A stretch of DNA of 64,000 nucleotides from Microcebus murinus (GCF_040939455.1 NC_134107.1:12401537-12465536); one strand, 5' to 3'; shown: positions 1-13,860, counted from the first letter of the stretch. Program-made: numbers and translations. Notes: generated from the letters alone by a model not told the origin.

Positions 1-545
1 AGTTACAGTCATGGTCACGCTCACTGATGTTCTCTAAGGCAAATGCAATGGCTTCGGTCCAAGTCCAAGTCCACAAGCAGCACAGTAGCTGATGGGGGAG
101 CCTGTACTCCCGAGAATCCTTTCCTGGATGCGAAAGGTCGGGGGCAGGGTGCTCAGGCCAGCAGACAAGGCTGGAACCGCAGTGCACGGAGTCTTGGCAG
201 GACGCTCTGTGATCTTCCCGCAGCACCGAGGATGGAGGCCTGTGGGAGCTGCTCCGAGGCCAATGCCACTGCCTCCCTGACTCCCCCGGGGCAGGGGACG
301 CTCCTGTGAGAGGCTTTTGCATCACTTCTGGGTTCTGATGAGGTTGAAGCTTTCCGCCCTGCCCTCCTCAGCACAGAGCTGTCCAGAGCGGCTCCTCGCT
401 GCGGGGTGTCCCAGCACCCTCCTTGCAGCTACGAGCCCCTTATGTCTCAGGGGGTCCTTTATGGTGTAGGGGACAAGGACCACAAGAGCTGGTGCTTTTG
501 GCTCATTCTCCTTTTTGCTGTCTATGTAAATAATAAACCCTAAAT
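1..545 (+). other. Possible 3' end of an upstream gene
   Basis: The stretch ends with an AATAAA hexamer at 532-537, followed by unique, repeat-free sequence, which suits the end of a 3' UTR. No open frame here gives a protein I recognise; the 88-codon frame at 43-309 has no family resemblance I can see. In human, SLC22A20 lies roughly 20 kb upstream of POLA2 on the same strand, so its last exon or UTR is the natural candidate. That rests on gene order, not on sequence match. It could equally be plain intergenic DNA with a chance hexamer. Confidence 0.3.
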
Positions 546-1728
546 CTAAGAGTGGCTCATCGTGTCTTTATAGGTCAAATCAGCCAGGCCTTGACCCGAC
601 CTGGCCTTGGCACGTGTGAGCTCCACAGCGGCCGACGGCCTCACCTCTCATTTTAGCCAAGGCTGAGTCAGAAAATCTGAGGTTAGAATTTTTTGCTGCC
701 ACACAGCTCTAATGATGCCCCTGAGTCTGGGAGAGGACTGATTTATAAAACCTCAGTACGTGTTGGAGACTGACGAGATTAGGACAGGGAATAGATCTGG
801 ACAGCTTCCATTTAAAGTATTCGCATAAAAGGTTTAGTTCATATAGCTCATTTAGGAATGTTCATATACCTTATTTCCTGATGGATAGCCAACAAGACGG
901 AAATATATTAATATATTAATACCATTGTGCTGGACCAATACCCAGGAACCCACTAGAATAAAGAGGCGAGAGAGTATATTTCACAGAGCACGAGCACATG
1001 TGTGGAGGAGCCTGGGTGACCGGTAGCAGTGAGACAGCAGGATGGGTCTCTGAGTTGCTCCACACCATCGGGGGCCTGGGGAACTTCCAAATCCTCCGGA
1101 CGGCTCTCTTGCTGTCCCCTGAGTGCCTGCTGGGCTGCCACAACTTCCTGCAGAACCTCACAGCCTTAACCTGGAGCATCACTGCCAGCCAGGCTACTGG
1201 ACCAGAGGGTCTCGAGTTGCGAGTGGTGGCAGGGACAGGAGCCTGCTGGGGGTCTTCATTCCACTGGACTTCACTCCTCTCAGCGCACTAGCCCTGCTGA
1301 CAAGGCCCGGGTCATTCCTTCACTCCCACTGTGTACTGCATAATACACGATGTGTGAATTATGCTCCTGCCTGGGCTCCCTCTTCGCACCCTGGTCTACA
1401 CCCTTGGCAGCTACGGTGCAGCCCTGCAGTCCCCTGTTGGCCTGGCCCCACTCCTGGCAACCGCAGCAGGCTTCCTCCGACAGAGACCAACAACCTGCTC
1501 ATTGCTTGACACCACTGAGGAAACAGAGAAGAGGTGGCCCCTCCCCATCTCTCCAGCACTTTGGAAAGCCCATGTGTCCTGTGGGAATAGGGCGGTGGGG
1601 TTGGCTGAGTTATTTCTTCCTTGGCAGGAGTGGGAACTGATAAAGTATCCTCTGGCCAGTGTCAGGACACCAGGCAGTCCCCACTGTTCCCGACTCTCCA
1701 TCCGTAAATGTAATAACAGCTTCCAATT
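546..1728. other. Intergenic stretch without recognised feature
   Basis: Mostly unique-looking sequence. There is a short AT-rich patch around 902-922 (repeated ATATTAAT). Several overlapping frames of 60-130 codons exist on both strands between 916 and 1760, but none shows a domain, and their overlap on both strands indicates chance frames in moderately GC-rich DNA. Confidence 0.4.
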
Positions 1729-1740
1729 TATTAAACTTTG

Positions 1741-1877
1741 TGGTGGCTCACGCCTATAATCCTTGCACTCCGGGAGGCCGAGGCAGGAGGATCGCTCAAG
1801 GTCAGGAGTTCAAAACCAGCCTGAGCAAGAGCAAGACCCTGTCTCTACTATAAATAGAAAGAAAGTAATTGGTCAAC

Positions 1878-1935
<58 letters not shown>

Positions 1936-2111
1936 GCCGGGCATGGTGGCACATGCCTGTATTCCCAGCTACACAGGAGGCTGAGGCAGGAGGATCCCTT
2001 GAGCCCAGGAGTTTGAGGTTGCTGTGAGTGAGGCTGATGCCACTCTAGCCTGGGCAACAGAGTGAGACTCTGCCTCAAAAAATAAAAAATAAAAATAAAA
2101 TAACATAAAAA
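1741..2111 (+). mobile_element. Alu, 5'-truncated, with expanded AT linker
   Basis: The Alu begins at the TGGTGGCTCACGCC motif, so it lacks the first bases of the left arm, and ends in an A-rich tail. A target duplication of about 15 bp flanks it: TTAAACTTTGTGGTG at 1731-1745 and ATAAACTTTATGGTG at 2112-2126. The linker between the arms holds a long AT dinucleotide run, listed separately. Confidence 0.9.
1880..1929. repeat. (AT)n microsatellite inside an Alu linker
   Basis: About 25 uninterrupted AT units lie where other Alus here read AACTAATATATATAG. The run most likely grew from the short ATATAT already present in that linker. It should be length-polymorphic and prone to assembly error. 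Confidence 0.95.
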
Positions 2112-2126
2112 ATAAACTTTATGGTG

Positions 2127-3273
2127 ACTGCTTGGGAGTCTGACAAGTCATGCAGGAGACCATGCACAATTCTGCCAAATTCTGCCCTTACTGAATACAT
2201 CATCACTGCGTACATGGAAGGAACTCACCATGCTGCCAAATTCCCTACAAATCTCCATGGTGATTAAGCCAGGTGCAAAGCCCTGTCTGTCATTCCCGAT
2301 GAATTTTAGCCTTTTTAAAAATTTTATTTTAGAAGGAACATGGGTCATCTAATCTTTCCACTGACCAATTCTTAGCAAATAGGTTCTTTTGGGTTGTGCG
2401 GGCTTGGCTGATCTCAGCACTTCCAAAAGCTGGGCTGGGCCAGGGCACCTCCCTGGGGGCAGCTCTGCTCCCCCATCCCTCCTCCTCCTCTGGGGTGAGC
2501 AGGCTTCTCCTTCTCAGGGAAGTGACAGAGGCCCAAGAGCTCCTCCGTCTACAAAGCACTTGCCCTTTGGCCACAGTATCAAAGCTGTTCTGTGCTTCTC
2601 CCCACCTGGGATGAAGAGGTAAGAACAGAAACATGCACAAAAGTCACCTCAAGAACACCTCAAACCTCAAACTGGCAGCATATGTATGCAGGGGATCAAA
2701 GTACAATTATTCCTTTAGATTCTGTACTCTATCGTTGTCACTAGTCAACCCTCCCAAAGCTAATTCTCTACACAGAAGTGCTAAGTCATTCTGCTCCCCC
2801 TAAATCTCCCTTTGCTTCAGAGTCCTCATTTTCAGTCATACTCAGAAACTCAGACCTAAGTCCTAGGGACTTTGTAGATACCTGGGGATCTAAATCCTTA
2901 CAATACCATCTGCAACTATGAATATATCCCTGCTCTGCAGCTTGTGACCCCTGACCTTGCTGTCTTCCTGGGAGATGACATGATGACATTACCATCATCA
3001 TCATGTTTCAGGGTTGTTTCTACAACCAAGAGAGTCTAACAGCACAACCAGAAAAGGACTAAATAAGCTCTGGGTCACTTCAGCTTGTAGATGCCATCAT
3101 TTTCATAATACACCTTGGTTCACGTTCCATGCTGGTGATTTCTCCCCATCAGTGCAAGCCTCTGGAAGCAGGAACGGGTGGGCTCCTCTGCAGCCTTCCC
3201 AGAGCTTCGCTGCACCACGATTTGTCCACACCAGACACTTCCTTAATTTAACCACTTTTTGACATTATTCGAG
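2127..3273. other. Intergenic stretch, nothing recognised
   Basis: Unique-looking sequence of mixed composition. The frame at 2329-2640 (minus) and the overlapping plus frames at 2389-2622 share one GC-rich patch and show no domain. A short GATGACATGATGACATTACCATCATCA-like simple run sits near 2975-3003. I see no RNA gene or repeat I can name. Confidence 0.4.
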
Positions 3274-3285
3274 CTTTTACAAATA

Positions 3286-3845
3286 TTTTATTTTATTTTA
3301 TTTTTGAGACAGAGTCTCACTCTATTGCCCCGGCTAGAGTGCCGTGGCGTCAGCCTAGCTCACAGCAACCTCAAACTCCTGGGCTCAAGTAATCTTGCTG
3401 CCTCAGCCTCCCCAGTAGCCGGGACTACAGGCACATGCCACCATACCTGGCTAATTTTTCTATATATTTTTGGTTGGCCAATTAATTTCTTTTATTTATT
3501 TATTACTATTATAATTTTTTTTTTTTTTGAGACAGAGTCTCACTTTGTTGCCCAGGCTAGAGTGAGTGCCGTGGCATCAGCTTAGCTCACAGCAACCTCA
3601 AACTCATGGGCTCAAGCGATCCTACTACTGCCTCAGCCTCCTGAGTAGCTGGGACTACAGGCTTGTGCCACCATGCCCAGCTAATTTTTGCTATATATTA
3701 GTTGACCAATTGATTTATTTCTATTATAGTAGAGACGGGATCTCGCTCTTGCTCAGGCTGGTTTCGAACTCCTGACCTCGAGCAATCCGCCCGCCTCGGG
3801 TCTCCCAGAGTGCTAGGGTTACAGGCGGGAGCCACCTCGCCCGGC
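3286..3845 (-). mobile_element. Trimeric Alu (extra right arm plus full dimer)
   Basis: Read on +, a right-arm segment (GAGACAGAGTCTC at about 3305, running to about 3510) is followed by a second poly(T) and a complete reverse-strand Alu dimer ending CGCCCGGCC at 3845. Only one left-arm end is present. One target duplication flanks the whole unit: CTTTTACAAATA at 3274-3285 and CCTTTACAAATA near 3845-3856. The element is therefore either a composite that inserted as one piece, or an Alu hit by a second Alu with loss of one left arm. Confidence 0.85.
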
Positions 3846-3910
3846 CTTTACAAATAGTTTAAAGTTGCTTGAGGTTATAGTGTTCTAAATCTAAACTCTA
3901 AATTTAGTCT

Positions 3911-3980
3911 GTGCTGTCTAATCAGGTTGCTACTGGCTACATGTGGCTATTGAAATTAATTAAAATTAAATAAAATTTAA
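3911..3980 (+). mobile_element. hAT-type DNA transposon fossil, left half
   Basis: The sequence starts GTGCTGTCTAATCAGG and continues through TACTGGCTACATGTGGCTA into an AT-rich middle, the pattern of a short palindromic MER-type nonautonomous hAT element. Its other half lies at 6656-6780, whose far end (CTACTGCGTTGGGCAGCAC) is an approximate reverse complement of this start. The two halves are separated by the HMGB3 retrocopy. The exact Repbase name is not certain. Confidence 0.7.
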
Positions 3981-4716
3981 AATTTGAGGCAGTTCTCATG
4001 GAGGCAGCTAGTGCAAGGCTGGGGCTCACCTAACCACCTGTGCCCTGCGCTGCTGGACTAGGATGGCCGTCAGGATGGTCACAGTGACCCCAAGAAACCA
4101 AAGGGCAGGTGTCTGCTTACGACTTCTGTGTGCAGACGAGCAGGGAAGAACATAACAAGAAAAACCCAGAGGTTCCTGTGTTTTTTGCCGAATTTTTCAA
4201 AAAGTGCTCTGAGAGGTGCAATGTCTAGGAAAGAGAAATTCTAAATGTTTGGAAAGCCAAAGGCAGAGACAGTGCGCTATCCCAGGACACGGAGGATTCC
4301 GGACCAGCTAAGGGATGCAGGAAGAAGGACCCTAGTGCCCCCAAAAGGCTATCTTCTGGATTCTTCCTGATCTGTTTAGAATTCTGCCCAAGATCAAATC
4401 CACAAACCCTGGCATCTCTACTGGAAATGTGGCATAAAAAAAAAGCCAGGCGGGATGTGAATAACGTACATAACAGTGAAGAGCAGCCGTGGTCACTGAG
4501 GCAGCCACGGCGAAGGGTTAGCACGAGAAGGATGTTGCTGACTCTAAGTCTAATGGAAACGTTGATGGCTCAACAGGTCCTGGTAAAGTTGCCCGGAAAA
4601 AGGTGGAAGAGGAAGATGAAGAAGACAAGGAGGAAGAGGAGGAGGAGGAGGAAAAGGAGAAGGCAGAAAAAGAAGAAGAAGATAAAAAACTGTTTATCTG
4701 TCTCCTTGTGAATACT

Positions 4717-5191
4717 GCTGACATGGTCCCTGTAATATCAACTGAAAGCAAGGGGTTAAAAGCTTGCTAGAACTCTAAGCCTTACAAGGAATAGTTATAG
4801 TTAAGGATTAACCAGCTTCTGCCCCTCACCTGTCTCCCTACCATTGCTTACTGATTAGGAGTTTGCTAACATCCCTTAATCGCTTCTACAGATAATGCCT
4901 CTGTTGTAAAACCCGGGACTGAACTGATACCAACCAGATTGGGAACTGACTCAGCGTGACAAGGCAGTTTTTATGTTCCTGTGATTTCACCCCCCACCCA
5001 CCCAACCATCAGCAATGCCGATTCCCAAAGCCCCCTGCCTACCAAATTCCCCGTAAATCCCCAGCCCAGAGCTTCTCTGAGAGGCATATTTGAGAAATTT
5101 CTCCCCTCTACACATTCAGCTGCCAAAGGACTATTTAACTCTGCACCCTGTTGTCTCCGTGGGCAAAAAGAACCCAGCTGGGCAATAACAC
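4717..5191. mobile_element. LTR-like insert within the HMGB3 pseudogene 3' UTR
   Basis: The HMGB3 3' UTR is continuous on either side: CTCCTTGTGAATACT ends at 4716 and CTTAGAGTAGGGG resumes at 5192. The ~475 bp between is foreign to it. It starts close to TG, has a C-rich middle, a CTATTTAA box about 50 bp before its right end, and no coding frame. This profile fits a solitary retroviral-type LTR. The ends are imperfect: the flanking AATAC/AACAC pair is only a tentative duplication. I do not recognise the family, and a SINE or other insert is not excluded. Confidence 0.5.
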
Positions 5192-5250
5192 CTTAGAGTA
5201 GGGGTAGTGGACACCCCTCTTATTTGGGGCACGTCTATTGCCCACATTAG

Positions 5251-5590
<340 letters not shown>

Positions 5591-6304
5591 TCATTACAAA
5601 ATTTGATGATGATCACATCGTAGTCTCAAAGTGCTCTAGAAATTGTCAGTGGTTTACGTGAAGTGGCCGTGAGTGTCTGGAGCTGAAACCGTGTCCAATT
5701 TGTACAGATTTCCAAGCATTTTCAAAATGAAAATGCGCTTTCGTGTTCTCCTTACTCTGTGCACGTTGCTGTTGGTATGACAAGGCATTTAAAGATGTTT
5801 CTGGAATTTTGTTTTTTAATTTATAAGGTGGTGTTAACTATATGGTTATTGGCCAGAAATCCTGAGTTATCAACTATATATCTCTATAGTTTGAAAGAAG
5901 AACAAGATAACCGAGACCTACTCTTGGTGCCGCTTGCTTGGCGTGGAGGCTGTGGCGGAAAATGCCCTCAGGAGGGGCCGTGCCTGCGTGGGCACCCTTT
6001 CAGCTTCAGGTTGGCTTGTTTCTGTGTAAGGCGACTTAGCTTTCTGCTGCCCTTCTTAGCTGTGGACAAAGGGGGTCAGCTGGCAGGAGAAGTGTTTGAA
6101 TTTTTTTTTAAGCGTGGTAGTTTCAAAACCGTTTGTTTATAAACAAGCTGTAGAATTCTTCATGGTCAGCAAAGCAAAGAGCCGCTGCATCAAGGAGAGT
6201 TCAAGAACCTTCCGTACTTAAACACGATTTGCAACGTTCTGTTATTTGTTTCTGTGTGTTTAGAGTGCTGAAATGCTTCTGAAGTTAAATAAACAGTATT
6301 ACAT

Positions 6305-6636
6305 TTTTTTTTTTTTTTTTTGAGACAGAGTCTCGCTTTGTTGCCCAGGCTAGAGTGAGTGCCGTGGCGTCAGCCTAGCTCACAGCAACCTCAAACTACT
6401 GGGCTCAAGGGATCCTCCTGCCTCAGCCTCCCAAGTAGCTGGGACTACAGGCATGTGCCACCATGCCCGGCTAATTTTTTGTATATATTAGTTGGCCAAT
6501 TAATTTCTTTCTATTTATAGTAGAGACGGGGTCTCGCTCTTGCTCAGGCTGGTTTCGAACTCCTGACCTCGAGCAATCCGCCCGCCTCGGCCTCCCAGAG
6601 AGCTAGGATTACAGGCGTGAGCCACCGCGCCCGGCC
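6305..6636 (-). mobile_element. Alu inserted at the pseudogene's poly(A) tail
   Basis: A full reverse-strand Alu beginning with poly(T) and ending CGCGCCCGGCC at 6636. It lies directly after ACAGTATTACAT, the last bases of the HMGB3 message, and is followed by an A-run that is probably the rest of the retrocopy's poly(A) tail. The ATTTTTT on both sides is a plausible target duplication. Confidence 0.9.
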
Positions 6637-6655
6637 TATTTTTTAAAAAATTTAA

Positions 6656-6780
6656 TTCCTCAGTTTCTCTAGACCTATTCAAAGTACTCAGTAGGCACAT
6701 GGGGCTGGTGGCTACTGCGTTGGGCAGCACAGATCTAGAACATTCCCATCATGGCCCTGCTCTGGCTACTTCCACGCCAA
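6656..6780 (+). mobile_element. hAT-type DNA transposon fossil, right half
   Basis: This continues the element begun at 3911 (ATTCCTCAG, then GTGGCTACTGCGTTGGGCAGCAC, then AGAACATTCCCATCATGG). Its internal end mirrors the left half as an inverted repeat. It shows that the HMGB3 copy landed inside an already resident transposon. Confidence 0.65.
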
Positions 6781-8343
6781 GGTCAGCATGTCGATGTCAG
6801 AGTCTCGTTGCCGAAGAGGCAGTGGCATAAAGTCGCCTTCATTTGCAAGCGGGGCCCCTCTCCTGATGTGTCCTAATTACTTCTAACAAATAAGGCGACG
6901 TATGAAGAATAGGCCTGTTCTGGCTGATTTCCTAATACTTCTAGAGGGAAGTTCTGTGCAAGAGAGGATGACTGTGCATAATGTCCAAAAGAAAAAGAGT
7001 TTAAAAATAATGCATCCATTGTTATCTCCTCAGGGCAGCCTTTCATGGGCTCCCAGGGCCACTTCTCTCTTTAGCAAGCATTCGCTCAAGGACAGCCCAA
7101 GGTCAGTTGTCATATAATCCTAGCCCACGTCCAGCTCTGTCTGGAGAGGGAACCCAGCCAGGCCTCCTGGCTCCCCAGCCAAGGCTGTTCCTAGCACACT
7201 CCTCCCCTCTCACAGGCTGCAGCAGGTCCAGAAGGCTGTGGTGAGAATTATAACATAGCCCCACCGAGCAGAAGTGGAGCAGCTGAGAAGCCCAAGTCCA
7301 AACAAGAGCAGCTAACCTGAGCAGCGTCGGCCTGCTGCTGGCTTCAAGCAAAGGGACCCTCTGGCATTAGCTGGGAATGACTGTGATCACAGCCAGCTTC
7401 ATGGGCATGCAACCTGAGCAGTGGCATGGGGCCACAAGCTCAGAAGGGTCCCACTCTTGCTTTCATGCTCTGCTGCCACCATCTTGAAATTCTTAATCAT
7501 TTTTGAACAAGGGGCCCTGCACTTCAATTTGCACTAGGCATCTCAAATTATGTAGCTGGTCCTGACTGCCTAAGGCCAGGCCTTTTCCATGGAAGGTGTT
7601 AATATGTGAGCAAGAGACCAAATAGGCAGGGAAGAAGGGACGCAGAGAAGAAAGGGTGGGAAGAGGGTGGAAGAGCTGGGCAGCAGCTTCAGAGAGCCAA
7701 GCACTGGCCCAGGCAAAGGATGGAAGATTCGAGGAGGCAGCAGCTTTCCAATTCGGGGCCACCTCAGGGGCACTTGAGGTTTGGGCATTTAAGTGGCCAA
7801 ATGCTTGCTTGTTGCAGGAGCATTCTTTTTTTATTTTTTATTAATATATTTGCTTGCCTGTGAGGTCCGGCCACCTGGATAGAAACATTATTATTCAGAG
7901 AAACTTTGATTACACATAGCAAAGGTTTTTGTGTTATAACTTTGACCTTAAAGTTGAAAGTTCATTCTCTTCCCAAACTTTTGTCTAACTTCATGTAAAC
8001 TGCCAAAAACTCAGAACTGACAGATGCCTTAATGTCCATTTGAAGCAAAAACTCAAATGTTTAAAAGTAACGCCAGTCATAATCTTGCAATTATAATTTT
8101 TCATCCAATGTGCCAAACAAGATACTGTTATTTGCCAGCAAGCCATACATATGCAATCCATTTCTAATATTTAAAAGGCAAAAAGTAACTTTAGAACACA
8201 AAGGGATCATTAAGTTTACACAGAGCAATAAAAATAGCTAAGTTCCCTCTTTCATCTGAGAAAGGCTCAAAATGGTCTAGATTTCTCTTTTGCTTGATTG
8301 GAAAAGGAGATATAACTAATAAACTAAATAAATTTGTTGAAAG
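6781..8343. other. Intergenic stretch without recognised gene
   Basis: Unique-looking sequence. Frames of 60-90 codons around 7103-7863 occur on both strands across the same bases and carry no domain. The part from 7860 to 8340 is AT-rich. No RNA gene or identifiable repeat is visible. Confidence 0.4.
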
Positions 8344-8357
8344 AAAACAGAAGAATG

Positions 8358-8686
8358 GGCTGGGCGCGGTGGCTCACGCCTGTAATCCTAGCACTCTGGG
8401 AGGCCGAGGCCAGCAGATTGCTCAAGGTCAGGAGTTTGAAACCAGCCTGAGCAAGAGCGAGACCCCATCTGTACTATAAATACAAAGAAATTAATTGGCC
8501 TACTAATATATATATAGAAAAAATTAGCCGGGCATGGTGGCGCATGCCTGTAGTCCTAGCTACTCGGGAGACTGAGGCAGCAGGATTGCTTGAGCCCAGG
8601 AGTTTGAGGTTGCTGTGAGCTAGGCTGACGCCACGGCACTCACTCTAGCCTAGGCAACAAAGTGAGACTCTGTCTCAAAAAAATAA
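8358..8686 (+). mobile_element. Full-length Alu
   Basis: Starts GGCTGGGCGCGGTGGCTCACGCC and ends in an A-rich tail. A perfect 14-bp target duplication AAAACAGAAGAATG lies at 8344-8357 and 8687-8700, pointing to a fairly recent insertion. It carries the lineage-type linker (TTAATTGGCCTACTAATATA). Confidence 0.95.
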
Positions 8687-8700
8687 AAAACAGAAGAATG

Positions 8701-9556
8701 ATTGGAAAATGGAACCTCAAAGTCAGCCTGATAAAGAATTATGAAAAATAGGACATCAGCGTAACCACTAACACAGATCAACTGTGCTGTTTACTAAAAG
8801 GAAGATGATGTAAACAACCATGGATTTAATTCTATATAAATAGAGCTGAAAACCCACCACAGCTTTGTAGCTACTTGCTAGCTACCTGCATGCATTCAGG
8901 GTATGTGCAAGAAAAAAAGTTTGTCTCCTTGACAGCTGCATCTTCCAAACCTTTCACACCCTCTCATCTTCCTGAAAACTTCTACAGAAGAAGATTTTGA
9001 TTTGTTAAACCTGGCCCGGCCCCCCAAAGAAAGCCAGAGCTCTGGAGCCAACAGCACTGCTCTTACTGGCTCTTAGGATGAAACAGCACCCTCCGTGGGG
9101 GAGGTGCGGGGAGGATGTGTTCTTCGTGGCTGGATGGGCAGGGAGGTGGGAAGGCAGAGGGAGCACCATATGAAGATGGGTGGCCTTGGGCTGCCCTTGA
9201 GCAAGTGTCTGCTAAAGAAAGGAGCAGTATTCATCTCGTATGTCCACATGTCCACAGGTCCTTGGAGACCCAACTCAACTCCTACAATGTCACCTGTAAG
9301 GACAAGACAAGAAACCAAAACTGGGGCCCCAGCTCAGTCTAGCTTGGTCCTGAGGCAGAATGTCTACTTGGAGAGAGTCCTCCACCCTGCGAGCAGGGCT
9401 GGGAAAGTGAGGGGAAGAGCAACTGCTATTATTTCCACCTTTTCTCTTTTGTACACAGCACTCCCAAAATAAACAGTTCCCTTTTCCTTCCTAAGTTCCT
9501 AGATCCCTGGAGTAGAGTGTTTAATTGAACTGAGACATGCAAGTAGGCCCATCTGG
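8701..9556. other. Intergenic stretch without recognised gene
   Basis: The frames at 9073-9318 (minus) and 9095-9472 (plus) overlap in a GC-rich patch and have no family signature. A CCAAAATAAACAG near 9464 contains an AATAAA hexamer, but no transcript can be argued from it alone. Confidence 0.35.
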
Positions 9557-12210
<2,654 letters not shown>

Positions 12211-13170
12211 ATGCAGACTCACCCCATGTGGGGCAGACAGCTGCCTCATGGGGGACTCTGCAGCCCCCATCTGCTCCCGCCTGGTTGACTCTGGCTTCCA
12301 CCTGGGGCTCTACTCTGCACTCCAGGGGCTTGATCTTCACCTGTGTCAACTGGTTCCGTCTTCCCAGTCACCCTGGGGTCTTCCAGCAGTCCTGCCACGT
12401 GGTACCCACCTGACAAGCTAGGAACTGAAGTGCAGAGGTCAGGTAACTGTCCAAGGTCACAAAGGGCTCAGAGCCAACTTGAGTACAGAGTGCAGATCTG
12501 CGCCCGGTCGAGATTGCCACCCGTACTGCCTGCGGGACCCTAAGCAAGTCCCTCTGACCTTCTGCGTCCTCCTCCCTTCCTCGGGCAGCACCGTGCGGAG
12601 AGCCTGCCATGTGTCGGGCGCCGGATGCAAGAACAGGACATGTGGTTGTCTGCCCCTGTGGAGCTTACGGTGAATTGGGCCAGAAAGATAGTCATCCAAG
12701 AATGACAAAAATAAATGTGCAATTAAAGCCGTGATAAGGGCTATGAAGGACAGATCCCAGAGGCCAGGGAAGACGGCCCTGAGAAAACGCCACAGAGATG
12801 AAATTTGGACGAGGAGTTGGCGTTAGCTCTTGGAAGAGCGGTCCAGGCAGGGGCACAGCAAGGGGAAAGCTGGGGTAAGGGTGGAACAGTGTGGCCCGAG
12901 AAAGGAGAAAAGGTAAGAAATAGTCAGGCCGAGGGTAGGGGGTCCTCGGGTCAGGCTAAGGGCTTGGCCATCACCCTAAAAGTACAAGGACCTCACTGAA
13001 AAGGTTCTCCGTGGGGAGTGGGGCTGACACGATCACACTTGAGTCTCAAACAGATCACAGTGGCTGAAATAGGGAGAACACATGGGGTGTGGGGGTGGAC
13101 GACAGTATGGCACGGGGTTGCCAAAGGAGCAAAGGAGATGCATCCAATACTCACTTACCCCAGTTGATGT
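12211..13170. other. Intergenic; old dispersed repeat from about 12580
   Basis: From about 12580 to 13080 the phrases GCCTGCCATGTGTCGGGCGC, GTGGAGCTTACGGTGAATTG and GCTGACACGATCACACTTGAG follow the order of an ancient mammalian interspersed repeat whose name I cannot fix. Overlapping frames on both strands at 12228-12722 have no domain. Confidence 0.4.
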
Positions 13171-13174
13171 TTTT

Positions 13175-13365
13175 CGTTTGTCCGTTTGTTTAAGACATAG
13201 AGTCTCACTCTGTGGCCCAGGCTGGAGCACGGTGGCAATTCACAGGTGTGATCACCACTGCCTGGAACCCCCCCAGACTCAAGAGATCCTCCCACCTCAG
13301 CCTCCCCAGTAGCTGGGACTGCAGGTGTGCACCACAACCAGCTCCAGCTGCTCTTATTAACCCTC
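13175..13365 (-). mobile_element. 7SL/Alu-derived monomer fragment
   Basis: TAGAGTCTCACTCTGTGGCC through GTGATCACCACTGCCTGGAA to GTAGCTGGGACTGCAGGTG is a single reverse-strand Alu-type arm of about 170 bp. Its divergence suggests an early free monomer or a truncated old Alu. Confidence 0.7.
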
Positions 13366-13455
13366 TGAGCTCCCACCACCCCCCCTCAACAGGTCTAACC
13401 CAGTGCCTCAGACACAGTAGTAATTCATTGGTTCAAGGTTCATAGCTTTGTTTTT

Positions 13456-13584
13456 AAAAATCTTGCCTCCCTATAAAAAAAGAAAAAAAAAAAAAAAAGA
13501 AAAAAAAAATATCAATCATCTGGGAACGAGAGGTATAAAAAAAGAAAAAAAAAAAAAAGAAAAAAAAAAAATCTTGCCTCCCAC
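13456..13584 (+). mobile_element. Tiny A-rich retroposon with target duplication
   Basis: AAAATCTTGCCTCCC occurs at about 13457-13471 and again near 13568-13582, flanking ~95 bp made of two nearly identical A-rich blocks, each beginning TATAAAAAAAGAAAA. A ~25-nt core (TATCAATCATCTGGGAACGA...) lies between the blocks. The duplication is the mark of target-primed reverse transcription. The inserted RNA is not identifiable. Confidence 0.6.
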
Positions 13585-13692
13585 TATCCAGAAAGTCTTA
13601 GTTTCAGATGACATCATTTAGGGAGTACAGAGTTTGAATAACAACAATATTGGGGATACGCAGACCAGAGCCTGAGATCATGCCACACTGCC

Positions 13693-13705
13693 GCCACCTG
13701 GTGGC
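13693..13705. promoter_or_regulatory. Near-palindromic CTCF-like core
   Basis: GCCACCTGGTGGC resembles the CCACNAGGTGGC core bound by CTCF and also contains the E-box CACCTG. One short match in intergenic DNA is weak evidence of binding. Confidence 0.25.
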
Positions 13706-13764
13706 AACATACTGCAGCGCAGAGCAGTGCTTCCCTGCAATATGAGCATCGAAAATTAAAGGTG

Positions 13765-13860
13765 TACCTTACGCTACTGAACTGTACACTTCAAAACAGT
13801 TGAGATGGTAAATGTCATGTCATGTGTTTTTTTATGACAAGAAAAACAGAGAAGTGTAAA
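13765..13860 (+). mobile_element. L1 3'-end fragment
   Basis: GAACTGTACACTTCAAAACAG followed by GAGATGGTAAATGTCATG is the typical end of an older L1 3' UTR on the sense strand. Confidence 0.6.

Noticed and set aside
4427..4711. 94-codon basic-rich frame
   Set aside because: It is the acidic tail of the HMGB3 pseudogene read in a shifted frame, giving lysine and arginine runs.
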